Origin: Mycolicibacterium crocinum
GTDB taxonomy: Bacteria > Actinomycetota > Actinomycetes > Mycobacteriales > Mycobacteriaceae
Length of the DNA stretch: 64,000 nt
Assembly: GCF_022370635.2 (NCBI RefSeq)
Contig: NZ_CP092362.2
Location: 3,286,001-3,350,000 of the forward strand
Direction of reading: 5' to 3'
Shown: piece after piece, positions 37,632 through 45,967 of the stretch
Position numbering within the stretch: position 1 is the stretch's first letter
How the letters are laid out: each line of letters begins with the position of its first letter
The notes under the pieces: generated by a model
Databases searched by the model: none
What the model saw: only the letters and a program-made list of their open reading frames with translations
What the model was told of the DNA's origin: nothing
Position numbers and translations under genes: made by a program

Positions 37632-39254
37632 TCAGCGGCCCGTCGACGCCTCGATGGCCTGACGCTCCTCGAGCGCGGTGCGCGCCCGTCGCTCGGCGGC
37701 GTGCTCCGCTTCGGTGAGAGCGGCGTCCTCGTCGGCCGGGTCCGCGGTGAGGAAGCTGCCCCGGCCCGGTGCACCGCCGAGACCGAGCTTGTTCATCCGC
37801 TTGGGCACCGGTGCGCCCTGGTACTCCAGCGCGACCGGGTGACCGTCGGCGCCGACGGGACCCAGCGGCTGATGTATCTCTACATAGGCACCGTGCGGCA
37901 GCCTCTTGATGATGCCCGTCTCGACGCCGTGCTCGAGCACCTCACGGTCGCTGCGCTGCAACGCGATAGCCCAGCGGTAGGTGATGAAGAAGACCAGCGG
38001 CGGCAGCACCGCCATCGCGATGCGGCCGATCCAGGTCGTCGCGTTCAGCGAGATGTGGAACTTGTAGGCGATGATGTCGTTCATCGCGCTGTAGGTCAGC
38101 ACCATGTAGAACGCGATCGCCATCGCGCCGATACCCGTTCGCACCGGAGCGTCGCGCGGCCGCTGCAGCAGGTTGTGGTGCGCGTCGTCGCCGCTGAACC
38201 GCTTCTCGATCCACGGATAGGCAACAAGCAGCGCGAAGATCACGCCCATCAGGACCGCCACCGCCACCGCCGCCGGGATCGTGTGGTTGCCGATGTAGAT
38301 CTCCCACGCCGGCCACAAGCGGATCAGCCCGTCGGTCCACATCAGGTAGAAGTCGGGCTGGCTACCGGCTGAGACCTGGGCGGGTTTGTACGGGCCGATC
38401 TGCCAGATCGGGTTGATCTGCAGCAGACCCCCCATCAGGCCCAGGACGCCGACCGTCATCGCGAAGAAGGCACCCGACTTCACCGCGAACACCGGCATGA
38501 CCCGCACACCGACCACGTTCTTCTCGGTGCGGCCGGGCCCGGGAAATTGCGTGTGCTTCTGGAACCACACCAGCGCCAGATGAAGACCGATGAGCGCCAA
38601 CATGATTCCGGGGAATATCAGAATGTGGATGGCGTAGAGCCGCGGGATCAGGACGTCGCCCGGGAAGTCCCCGCCGAACAGCGCCCAGTGCAGCCAGGTT
38701 CCGATGACCGGAATGCCGAGTGTGATCGAGGACAACGCGGCCCGGATACCGGTGCCCGAGAGCAGATCGTCCGGCAGCGAGTAGCCGAAGAACCCCTCGA
38801 ACATGGCCAGGATCAACAGCAGTGAGCCGATCACCCAGTTGGCCTCGCGGGGGCGACGGAAGGCGCCGGTGAAGAAGACGCGGGCGAGGTGAACCATGAT
38901 TGCCGCGGCGAAAAGCAGTGCCGCCCAATGGTGGACCTGGCGGACGAACAAACCACCGCGCACCTCGAACGTGATGTCGAGGGTGGAGGCGTAGGCCCGG
39001 GACATCTCGATGCCGCGCAACGGCTGGTACACGCCGTTGTAGGTGACCTCCCTCATCGACGGGTCGAAGAACAGTGTCAGATAGACGCCGGTGATCAGCA
39101 GGACGACAAAACTGTACAGCGCGATCTCCCCCAGCAGAAACGACCAATGGGTGGGGAAGACCTTGTTCAACTGCCGTCGGACCGCGGCCGACGGGTGGTA
39201 ACGGGAATCGATTGCATCACCTTGGGACGCAACCAGCGTGGACAGTGATTTCAT
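37632..39254 (-). CDS. qcrB: Cytochrome b subunit of bc1 complex, solitary QcrB
   Basis: 540 residues, actinobacterial QcrB length with the long C-terminal tail. Haem ligands H108/H109, H122, H210 and H225 lie on helices two and four. The Qo motif reads PDFY at 300-303 with WTDGL just after. It oxidises menaquinol within the bc1-aa3 supercomplex. Normally qcrB ends a qcrCAB operon; here no qcrC or qcrA is next to it, so this is probably an extra copy elsewhere from the main operon. No truncation or missing ligand is seen. It probably needs QcrA and QcrC encoded at the main locus, unless it works in another complex. Confidence 0.9.
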   Translation of the reverse strand: MKSLSTLVASQGDAIDSRYHPSAAVRRQLNKVFPTHWSFLLGEIALYSFVVLLITGVYLTLFFDPSMREVTYNGVYQPLRGIEMSRAYASTLDITFEVRGGLFVRQVHHWAALLFAAAIMVHLARVFFTGAFRRPREANWVIGSLLLILAMFEGFFGYSLPDDLLSGTGIRAALSSITLGIPVIGTWLHWALFGGDFPGDVLIPRLYAIHILIFPGIMLALIGLHLALVWFQKHTQFPGPGRTEKNVVGVRVMPVFAVKSGAFFAMTVGVLGLMGGLLQINPIWQIGPYKPAQVSAGSQPDFYLMWTDGLIRLWPAWEIYIGNHTIPAAVAVAVLMGVIFALLVAYPWIEKRFSGDDAHHNLLQRPRDAPVRTGIGAMAIAFYMVLTYSAMNDIIAYKFHISLNATTWIGRIAMAVLPPLVFFITYRWAIALQRSDREVLEHGVETGIIKRLPHGAYVEIHQPLGPVGADGHPVALEYQGAPVPKRMNKLGLGGAPGRGSFLTADPADEDAALTEAEHAAERRARTALEERQAIEASTGR

Positions 39255-39344
39255 TGCGAGGCTCCTGCAAGCTGCACCCGACTTCGAGAGGATGCGAGTA
39301 CTTCGGAGCCGCCGCCGTCCTGGATGGCCGGCGGGAGGCGGGGG

Positions 39345-40754
39345 TCATTCTTTCGTCAGACTTGGCCCGGGCCCCGGCGGTGACCAGTGCACCACCTTCA
39401 TCGCGGTCATCTCGTCGAGCAGTTCGGGGCCGAACCCGAATCCGTTGCCGCTGGCCCGCCGTGGTTCGGATGCACCTCCCGGCGCACCGCCGAACGCCGC
39501 GTTGATCTTCACCGTGCCGACCGGCAAGCTGCGCCAAGCAGTTTGAGCGTGGCCCATGTCGGTGGTCAACACGGTGGCCGCCAGCCCGTACCGGTCATCG
39601 GCGGCCTCGGCCAGCGCGGTCTCGAAGTCGGTGACGGTGCGGACCGGCGCGACAGGTCCGAAGGTCTCCTCGCTCATCACCAGCATGTCCGGGGTGCGGT
39701 CGGCCAGCACGGTCGGCGGATAGAAGGTACCTGGTCCGACCCGTGGGGCACCGCCGCCAAGAATCCGTGCGCCGTCCTTGACGGCGTCGGTGACGTGACG
39801 GTGCACGAGTTCGCGCTGACGCTCGTCGACCAGCGGGCCGATTCGCTCGCTCCATGTCGCGGCCTGCGCCACCAGCGCATCGAGGAACGGCCCCGCCACC
39901 GATTCGACCACGAACACCCGCTCGACCGACACGCAGATCTGACCGGCGTTGGCGAAGGTGCCCTGCGCGGCCTGCTCGGCCGCCCAGCCGACGTCCACCC
40001 CGGCGTCGACGATCAACGCGTCGTTGCCACCGTTTTCCAGCAGTGCCTTGGCGCCGCGCTCGGCGCACATCCGGGCGATCGCACGACCCGTCACGCTGCT
40101 GCCGACATGAGCCACGACGTCGACGTCCTCGGCGCCGGCGAGCTGTGCGCCGACGGTGCCGTCGCCGTCCACAATCTGCAGCACGCCGTCCGGCAACTGC
40201 GCGGCGATCACTTCGGCGAATCGCCGACCGGTCGCGGGGCATCGCTCACTTGGCTTGTGCACCACCGTGTTTCCGGTGACCAACGCGGCGCCCAGCAGAC
40301 CCGCGGCCACCGCCACCGGATCATTCCACGGGGTCAGCACCGCCACCACGCCGCGCGGCTCGGGAATCATCAGATCGGTGGCGGCCCACTGGCCCTGCAG
40401 GCTGCGACCGCCGTGCAGCGGGCCGAGCTCGGCGTACTGCATCAACGTGCCGATGCCCGCGTCCACCCCGCCACGGGCGTCGTCGCGCGGCTTGCCGGTC
40501 TCGCGTTCGTTGAGTGCGGCCAGCTCGTCGGCGACCTCCCGGGCGGCGTTCGCCGCCGCGTTGATCGCCGTGGCCCGTTCGGCGGCCGGTGTCCGCGCCC
40601 ACGCGGGGGCGGCGGCGTGGGCCCGGCGTATCGCCTCGGCACAGCCGGCGGGTTCGGTCATGGCGAGTTCGGTGACGAGCTCGCCGGTACGGGGATCGAG
40701 AACGTTCAGTGTCGTCGGCACGCGTCCGGGTACCCCGAAGACGGTCGTCGACAC
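39345..40754 (-). CDS. NAD(P)-dependent aldehyde dehydrogenase
   Basis: 469 residues from the GTG at 40754; the frame runs upstream to 41006 but that part overlaps the divergent membrane gene. Catalytic residues are N144 (TPWND), E240 (LLENGG) and C274 (NAGQICVSVERV). The coenzyme glycine segment VGSSVTGRAIA is normal. The substrate is unknown. The protein ends close to the family's closing loop (GFGFGPELLDEMTAMKVV). It lies 90 bases upstream of qcrB on the same strand without clear linkage. Confidence 0.9.
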   Translation of the reverse strand: MSTTVFGVPGRVPTTLNVLDPRTGELVTELAMTEPAGCAEAIRRAHAAAPAWARTPAAERATAINAAANAAREVADELAALNERETGKPRDDARGGVDAGIGTLMQYAELGPLHGGRSLQGQWAATDLMIPEPRGVVAVLTPWNDPVAVAAGLLGAALVTGNTVVHKPSERCPATGRRFAEVIAAQLPDGVLQIVDGDGTVGAQLAGAEDVDVVAHVGSSVTGRAIARMCAERGAKALLENGGNDALIVDAGVDVGWAAEQAAQGTFANAGQICVSVERVFVVESVAGPFLDALVAQAATWSERIGPLVDERQRELVHRHVTDAVKDGARILGGGAPRVGPGTFYPPTVLADRTPDMLVMSEETFGPVAPVRTVTDFETALAEAADDRYGLAATVLTTDMGHAQTAWRSLPVGTVKINAAFGGAPGGASEPRRASGNGFGFGPELLDEMTAMKVVHWSPPGPGPSLTKE

Positions 40755-40810
40755 GTCCGATCTCTGCGACCGGGGTACGTTGAGCTGCGATCGAACGACG
40801 AGGAGTGCGT

Positions 40811-41809
40811 GTGGGCGCAGTGACGGAGGACGCTCCCCCCGTTGGGTTGCGGCGCATCCCGCTGGAGATCCGCAAGGTGGCCACGGTCCTCGCCATCGCG
40901 ATCGTCCTGGCATCGAGCTTCGCCGCCGCCTACACCGTCGCACTCGGGCGGCCCTCCCCGCGCAACCTGCCCGTCGGAGTCGTCGGAACGACCGCGGCCA
41001 CGGCACCGTTCGAAAAGGCGTTGCGCAGCAACAAAAACGAGTTCGACATCCACGAATATGCGACGCGGGACGAGGCGGTCACCGCGATAAATCAGCAGCG
41101 CATCACCGCCGCCATCGACGCCACCGCGACCCCGCCGCAGCTGTTGCTGTCCAGCGCCAGCGACCCGTCAGGCACCCGCGCCCTGATCCAGCTGGATCAA
41201 ACCCAACCCGGGCAGTTCATTCTGCCGATCGTCGATTTACACCCGCTGCCGCCGTCCGATCCCGCGGGGTTGGCCACCTTCTATCTCGTCATCGCGGCCA
41301 CGATTTTGGGCTTCATCACGATGTTCCAGCTGCGGGCCAACGTCAAGACGCTGACCCTGCGGCGCTGGCTGCTGTGCATGCTGGTGCTCGCGGTTGTCGG
41401 CGGGGCGGCGTTGGCGGTGGTCACCGGCCCGGTCCTCAAGGCGCTGAGCACACCGTTCCCTCAACTGTGGCTGCTGATCTCGCTGCAGATCGCGGTGGCC
41501 GCGGCGTTCAACTCGACGATGCTGGTGCTGATCCACAGGTGGGCCATCATCCCGACCTGGCTGGTGTTCATCCTGCTGGGCAACACCTCCTCGGGAGGGG
41601 CGGTATCGGCGTCGCTGCTGCCACAACCGTTCGCCTTCTTCAACCACGCGCTGCCCAGCGGCGCGACGGTGTCGGCGATCCACGCGGCGACCTACTTTCC
41701 GCACAACCAGCGGCCGCTGCCGTTCATCGTGCTCGGCGTATGGCTGGTGGTCAGCCTGACCGCTTTGATCGTCGCCTCGCGCGCACTGCACCGTTCACCG
41801 GCGGAGTGA
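40811..41809 (+). CDS. Membrane protein, ABC-2/YhgE-type permease-like
   Basis: 332 residues from the GTG at 40811, with GAGGAG about 5 bases upstream. One N-terminal helix (VATVLAIAIVLASSFAAAYTV) leads to an extracytoplasmic domain of about 100 residues (NLPVGVVGTTAATAPFEKAL, then EAVTAINQQRITAAID). About five more helices follow in residues 150-325. This layout is that of YhgE/Pip and ABC-2 export permeases, which work with a separate ATPase or with lipid exporters. No ATPase is adjacent. Function inferred from architecture only. Confidence 0.75.
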   Translation: MGAVTEDAPPVGLRRIPLEIRKVATVLAIAIVLASSFAAAYTVALGRPSPRNLPVGVVGTTAATAPFEKALRSNKNEFDIHEYATRDEAVTAINQQRITAAIDATATPPQLLLSSASDPSGTRALIQLDQTQPGQFILPIVDLHPLPPSDPAGLATFYLVIAATILGFITMFQLRANVKTLTLRRWLLCMLVLAVVGGAALAVVTGPVLKALSTPFPQLWLLISLQIAVAAAFNSTMLVLIHRWAIIPTWLVFILLGNTSSGGAVSASLLPQPFAFFNHALPSGATVSAIHAATYFPHNQRPLPFIVLGVWLVVSLTALIVASRALHRSPAE

Positions 41810-41826
41810 CGATCTAGGCTGAGTCC

Positions 41827-42807
41827 ATGATTCCCGCCGGCCGCATCACCTCGATATGGCGCTACCCGGTGAAGTCGATGCAGGGCGAGCGCGTGGCCGA
41901 GGCCGCGATCGGTGAGCTCGGACTGCACGCCGACCGGACCTGGGCGGTGCGCGACGTTGAACTGGATGCCACGACCAGCGCCAAACGACTGCCCGGCCTG
42001 CTGTGGTTGACGGCGCGCTACCCAGACGCCCCGGGGCCGGACGTCGGGCCCGGGCACGCACCCGAGGTGCTGATCGGATTCCCGGACGGCACCGAGGTAT
42101 CCAGCTCGGATCCCATTGTGCACCAGGCGCTTTCGCGTTATCTCGACCGCGCGGTCGAGTTGCGTCCACTGCCACCCCTCGAGCGCCGCGACGAATACCG
42201 CGGACCGATGGCCACCAAAACGGACCTGCGCACGATCTTCGGACTCGAGGACGCCGAGCCGCTGCCCGACCTGTCGATGTTCCCGGTGCGCAAGCTTGCC
42301 GAGATCAGCCGCTACGCCACACCCGTCGGCACCTATGTCGACGCCTATCCCGTCCACATCATCACCGAGCAGAGTCTGGCCACGCTCGGGTCACTGGCGC
42401 CCGACTCCGACTTCGACATCCGCCGGTTCCGCCCGACAATCGTGGTGGACTCCCCCAGTGCGGCGGCACATCCGGAATGGGACTGGTGCGGCGGACAACT
42501 GCATGCCCCGCACGCCGAGCTGCAACCGCTGATTCCGACGATCCGTTGCGTGATGCCCTCCCATGAGCAGCCCGAACTCAAGCGGGACAAAGAGATCACC
42601 CGCACAATCGCCGCGCACACCCGCCGCTGCCTCGGCGTCTACGGCAACGTCATCCGCGCGGGTCGGCTCGCCGAAGGCGATGTGCTGCACCTGAATCCGC
42701 CGAATCGCACGGCGTTGAGCGCCACCGCCGGCTCCGGGGCCGCGACAATGAAACGGGCGGTCATGCGCGCGGTGTCCGCTGCCATGCCCAGTCGAAAGAA
42801 GGGTTGA
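41827..42807 (+). CDS. MOSC-domain protein (YcbX-like)
   Basis: 326 residues. An N-terminal MOSC beta-barrel (ITSIWRYPVKSMQGERVAEA) is followed by the MOSC domain, with the conserved cysteine near the end in TRRCLGVYGNV (about residue 264). MOSC proteins bind a molybdenum cofactor through a Cys and reduce N-hydroxylated compounds or act as sulfur carriers. A ferredoxin domain, found in some YcbX proteins, is absent, so a separate electron donor is needed. Leaderless start: TAGGCT 6 bases before the ATG. The next gene begins 2 bases after the stop. Confidence 0.9.
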   Translation: MIPAGRITSIWRYPVKSMQGERVAEAAIGELGLHADRTWAVRDVELDATTSAKRLPGLLWLTARYPDAPGPDVGPGHAPEVLIGFPDGTEVSSSDPIVHQALSRYLDRAVELRPLPPLERRDEYRGPMATKTDLRTIFGLEDAEPLPDLSMFPVRKLAEISRYATPVGTYVDAYPVHIITEQSLATLGSLAPDSDFDIRRFRPTIVVDSPSAAAHPEWDWCGGQLHAPHAELQPLIPTIRCVMPSHEQPELKRDKEITRTIAAHTRRCLGVYGNVIRAGRLAEGDVLHLNPPNRTALSATAGSGAATMKRAVMRAVSAAMPSRKKG

Positions 42808-42809
42808 CC

Positions 42810-42995
42810 ATGCGTCACGTCGTCGGCGGCCTCGGTGTGCTGGTCGCGCTGTTCGGTTTGTTGTTCACCCTGCAGGGATTCGGGGCGGTGCAGGGCAGCC
42901 CGATGAGTAACACCACAACATGGTCGGTGCTGGGACCGATCGTCGTCCTGGTCGGCGTCGTTCTGGCCGTCGCGGCCTGGCGCCCGCGCCGTTAG
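42810..42995 (+). CDS. Tiny two-helix membrane protein
   Basis: 61 residues from the ATG at 42810 (AAGGG 6 bases upstream), 2 bases after the MOSC stop, so probably cotranscribed. Two hydrophobic helices (VVGGLGVLVALFGLLFTLQG and VLGPIVVLVGVVLAVAAW) are joined by a short polar loop, with a basic C-terminus. No family known to me. It overlaps the convergent 47-residue gene at TTAG. Confidence 0.7.
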   Translation: MRHVVGGLGVLVALFGLLFTLQGFGAVQGSPMSNTTTWSVLGPIVVLVGVVLAVAAWRPRR

Positions 42996-43135
42996 GCGGC
43001 GTACACCCAGTACGAAACCAAGATGATCGCGGCGACCACGTAGGTCGTCCACAGGACGATGATGGTGGTTCGCCTCGACTCGAACGGGGACATCGACTGC
43101 GGGGGGACGGGCGGGTCCGCCGGTTCTGAAGTCAT
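42992..43135 (-). CDS. 47-residue single-pass membrane protein
   Basis: An ATG at 43135 opens a frame to TAA at 42992-42994. A Pro-rich cytoplasmic head of about 20 residues (MTSEPADPPVPPQSMSPFES) is followed by a basic Arg-Arg and one membrane helix (IIVLWTTYVVAAIILVSYWV). The architecture and positive-inside pattern support a real microprotein. The ribosome site is weak. The stop shares TTAG with the convergent two-helix gene. Confidence 0.6.
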   Translation of the reverse strand: MTSEPADPPVPPQSMSPFESRRTTIIVLWTTYVVAAIILVSYWVYAA

Positions 43136-43178
43136 CGGCGCGCTTGTACCCGCCGGTTCTTGCGATCAAACAATTTTC

Positions 43179-43214
43179 TTACAGAAATTCTCGGGTCTTA
43201 CAGAAGTTCTCGGG
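43179..43214. repeat. 19-bp tandem duplication at the end of the menC-like gene
   Basis: TTACAGAAATTCTCGGG (43179-43195) and TTACAGAAGTTCTCGGG (43198-43214) differ by one base and are separated by TC. The second copy contains the stop codon and last codons of the menC-like gene on the minus strand. The first copy lies just past it. It looks like a local slippage duplication. Confidence 0.75.
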
Positions 43215-44154
43215 CGGCGCGCAGCCGCTGCCGCCACCACGCGATGCGGCCGGCGTCGTCGACCGAGAATTCCTGCAACCGTCGCTGGTCGGGCGCCGGG
43301 GCCGAGGGCGCCACCGGCAGGAAACCGTCGTCCGAAATCAGCACGCGTCCCGCGGGCACGATGTCGCCGGCCAGGGTCGCGGCGGTGGCCAGGCCACTGG
43401 CGAACGGAAGCTCAGGCAGCGCACCGGCCAAGGCCAGGCCGGCGGCCAACCCCATGCTGGTCTGGCCGACTCCCGACACCACGAAGGGGAGGTTGCACTT
43501 CTCGGCGAACCGCAATGCCCGGCGTGCCCCGCCCAGCGGAGCGGCGTCCAGCACCACGATGTCGGCGACCTCGGAGAGGGTCAAGCCGTCGCTGCTGAGG
43601 TCGGAAACGTCGACCGCGACGCGCACCTCGATCTGGCGGCGCAGCATGGCCAGTTCCGCCGCCGTCGCGCACGGCTGTTGCACGAACTCCAGACCACCGG
43701 CGGCGGTGTCGAGCCGCGGGATCGCCGTAGCGGCGGTCTCGAGGTCCCAGGCTTGGGCGACGACACAGCGAACGGCTGCGTCGGATCCGAGCGCCGCGCG
43801 CACCGCCGCGAGCCGATCGGCATCGTCGGGCTCACCGGTCACCACCACGTCGGCGGCGCGGCAGGCGCTGCCTGCGGCGATCTCCCCCGCCTGCTCGGCG
43901 GTCACCGCAGGCACCGCCACCGATACGGCCACCCGGCCGCGGACCGGATCAGGCCAACCGACAGTGCCATTCTCGATGGCCGAGGTCAGCCAGCGGGCGG
44001 CCACCAGATCACTGCTGTCGCGAGGCGGGCAGAACTCCCCCCAGCCCTGCGGCCCCTCGACGAGCATTCCCTCGCAGCCGGGGAAGCCGCGATAGCCCTC
44101 GCGGGCCGGAATTGCGAAGACCGGCGCGCCGTCGAAGTCGATCATTTCCTTCAT
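43198..44154 (-). CDS. MenC (o-succinylbenzoate synthase)-like protein lacking catalytic residues
   Basis: 318 residues, MenC length, enolase-superfamily layout. The scaffold is recognisable (EGPQGWGEF, LEFVQQPCATAAELAMLRR, VVLDAAPLGGARRAL, PELPFASGLAT, DDGFLPVAP). The catalytic positions known for MenC have changed: the KxK region near 103-107 has no Lys, the first metal Asp is V131, the metal Glu is Q159, the third site keeps D182 but its Glu is V183, and the opposing catalytic Lys is D203. It should bind no Mg in the usual way and is probably a pseudoenzyme or has a new role. It lies 9 bases downstream of the MTHFR-like gene on the same strand. Confidence 0.8.
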   Translation of the reverse strand: MKEMIDFDGAPVFAIPAREGYRGFPGCEGMLVEGPQGWGEFCPPRDSSDLVAARWLTSAIENGTVGWPDPVRGRVAVSVAVPAVTAEQAGEIAAGSACRAADVVVTGEPDDADRLAAVRAALGSDAAVRCVVAQAWDLETAATAIPRLDTAAGGLEFVQQPCATAAELAMLRRQIEVRVAVDVSDLSSDGLTLSEVADIVVLDAAPLGGARRALRFAEKCNLPFVVSGVGQTSMGLAAGLALAGALPELPFASGLATAATLAGDIVPAGRVLISDDGFLPVAPSAPAPDQRRLQEFSVDDAGRIAWWRQRLRAARELL

Positions 44155-44163
44155 GCGCGGGGC

Positions 44164-45051
44164 TCAGGAGGCGGCCGGCGACCAGTAGGCCAGCATCTCC
44201 GCGAAGGTGTCGAAGGCCGGTCGCGACATTCCGTAGGTCGCCTCGAAGTGGATGCTCAGGGGGAACCCGAGATCGGCGACACCGTCGATGACGCGCTTGT
44301 AGAGGTCGACCAGCAGCTGGCGCTTGACGGGTGGCTCGCTCTCGGCGAGCGTGCGCACGAAGTCCTGTTCGGCGGCGACCGCCGCATTGCCCGGGTCCTG
44401 GATCAGCCAGTTGATCAGGCCGACCCGGGACTCGACCTTGGGCACGAACCCGAACGACAGCAGGATCTCCGGGCGGTAGTCGGTAGTGGCGGCGAACTCG
44501 GTCAGGAAGCCGACGATCGCGTCGGAGTACAGCAGCTGCGTCATCCCGTAGGTGGCGCCCCGGCCGCATTTGAAACCGAACCGGCCGGCTTCCTCGGCAC
44601 GGGTCGGAATTAGGATTGCGCCCCGGTTCGGGACGAGCTCGGAGAAAATCGTCAACGCGTCGGTGGGTGCGACGCCGGCGCCCTCGCCGTCGTTCATGGT
44701 CCGTGGAACCCCAACGAACGCAACACCTTCCATCCCGGCGTCCAGCAAAGCGGTCAGCCGGCTGACCAGTGTCGGCTCGTCCATGAAGGCCGTCACCTGG
44801 GTGCACAGACCGCGGACGCCGGGAAGTTCCGGAGAGATGCGCGACCAATAGTCGAGCACGTCGAGCTTGGGCTTCATCTCGATCGGACGGCCGCTGTCCT
44901 CTTCGATCATCCCGGGGATCATCACGTGCCCGATCCGCACACCGGTCTCGGCGGACAACTGCACGACCTTGCGCGCTTCCTCCAGCATCTCGTCCGGCGT
45001 GCGGTCGGTGTTGGGCGGCACGAGTTCGAGCGCGACGGTGTTGAGGGGCAC
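44164..45051 (-). CDS. Non-canonical methylenetetrahydrofolate reductase-like protein
   Basis: 295 residues. It begins VALELVPPNTDRTPDEMLEEARKVV, with a TIM-barrel pattern of the MetF superfamily (IGHVMIPGMIEEDSGRP, then GLCTQVTAFMDEP and EGVAFVGVPR). It lacks the full canonical MetF FAD-binding motifs, as do the divergent mycobacterial MTHFRs. If active it would reduce 5,10-methylene- to 5-methyl-tetrahydrofolate for methionine synthesis. First gene of a two-gene unit with the MenC-like gene. Divergent from a small lipoprotein gene. Confidence 0.75.
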   Translation of the reverse strand: MPLNTVALELVPPNTDRTPDEMLEEARKVVQLSAETGVRIGHVMIPGMIEEDSGRPIEMKPKLDVLDYWSRISPELPGVRGLCTQVTAFMDEPTLVSRLTALLDAGMEGVAFVGVPRTMNDGEGAGVAPTDALTIFSELVPNRGAILIPTRAEEAGRFGFKCGRGATYGMTQLLYSDAIVGFLTEFAATTDYRPEILLSFGFVPKVESRVGLINWLIQDPGNAAVAAEQDFVRTLAESEPPVKRQLLVDLYKRVIDGVADLGFPLSIHFEATYGMSRPAFDTFAEMLAYWSPAAS

Positions 45052-45180
45052 GAAACTGCTCCTGACGAGACGACTGGTTCCGGGTGCGGTCCGGGGTGGC
45101 CGCCGGACGCGATCCGCCGATCACCATACAGATAGCCCGGTCGCGGCATTGATTCGACCGAAACGCGGTAGCTTTCAGCG

Positions 45181-45408
45181 ATGCGTGGGAGTCGAACGGT
45201 TCGGCTGGTGGCACTGGCTGCCGTCGGTGTCATCGCCTTCCCGGCGTGCGGATCCACGAACAACGCTCCGGATCCCAGTCCCACGAGCGTCTCGGTGCAG
45301 CCCACCAGCAAGGCCACGATTCCCGGGCCGAACAGCTTCAGCCCGGCGCCGATCGCGCCGTTGAGCCCCACCGCCCGTCCGCGGAACACGCCCACGCAAC
45401 AGCCCTGA
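45181..45408 (+). CDS. Small putative lipoprotein
   Basis: 75 residues. The signal sequence MRGSRTVRLVALAAVGVIAF ends in a lipobox-like FPAC, giving a mature peptide of about 52 residues rich in Pro, Thr and Ser. No domain. TAGCTT (45169-45174) lies 6 bases before the ATG, so a leaderless transcript is likely. It ends 67 bases before furA. Confidence 0.65.
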   Translation: MRGSRTVRLVALAAVGVIAFPACGSTNNAPDPSPTSVSVQPTSKATIPGPNSFSPAPIAPLSPTARPRNTPTQQP

Positions 45409-45440
45409 CCTGGCCCGCAGGATTTGATTGCGATCAACTC

Positions 45441-45475
45441 TTGACCGATTCCAGAAAAGAGACGACTATCAAAAC
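45441..45475 (+). promoter_or_regulatory. furA promoter and probable FurA operator
   Basis: TTGACC (45441-45446) and GACTAT (45464-45469), with 17-bp spacing, place the transcription start at about the furA GTG (45476), so the mRNA would be leaderless as known for mycobacterial furA. The segment between them is AT-rich (GATTCCAGAAAAGA) and resembles the autoregulatory FurA site, from memory. Confidence 0.65.
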
Positions 45476-45916
45476 GTGACCTCCGTCTCGGATCTCTCCG
45501 ACCAGCTGCGGGCAGCGCAGCTGAGGGTCACCCGCCCGCGAATCGCCGTCCTGGACGCCGTGCACTCACACCCGCACGCCGATACCGACACCATCTTCGG
45601 AGCCGTCCGCACCGGCCTGCCGGACGTAAGTCGCCAAGCGGTCTACGACGTCCTGGCCGCGCTGACCGCCGCCGGTCTGGTCCGGCGCATCCAACCGTCC
45701 GGCTCGGTGGCGCGCTACGAGGCGCGCGTCGGCGACAACCACCACCACATGGTGTGCCGATCGTGCGGTGTCATCGGCGACGTCGACTGCGCCGTCGGGG
45801 ACGCACCGTGTTTGACGCCGTCTGAGCACAACGGTTTCGTGCTCGACGAAGCCGAGGTCATCTATTGGGGCCTGTGTCCCGACTGCTCGGCCAAAGAACC
45901 TTCTGCGATCACATAA
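45476..45916 (+). CDS. furA: Fur-family redox/peroxide regulator FurA
   Basis: 146 residues from the GTG at 45476. Winged-helix DNA-binding domain (LRAAQLRVTRPRIAVLDAV, then DVSRQAVYDVLAALTAAGLVRRI), regulatory metal region with several His (DNHHHMVCRSCGVIGDVDC) and a second Cys pair (LCPDCSAKEP) for zinc. In mycobacteria FurA represses katG and itself, and oxidative stress relieves this. katG follows 51 bases downstream. Confidence 0.95.
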   Translation: MTSVSDLSDQLRAAQLRVTRPRIAVLDAVHSHPHADTDTIFGAVRTGLPDVSRQAVYDVLAALTAAGLVRRIQPSGSVARYEARVGDNHHHMVCRSCGVIGDVDCAVGDAPCLTPSEHNGFVLDEAEVIYWGLCPDCSAKEPSAIT

Positions 45917-45967
45917 GTGATCACAGCCCAGTCAACAAAATGATGTGTGGAATGAGAAAGGGAAACA

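Noticed and set aside
39387-40823. 478-codon plus-strand frame opposite the aldehyde dehydrogenase
   Set aside because: Shadow frame. The dehydrogenase has all catalytic residues.
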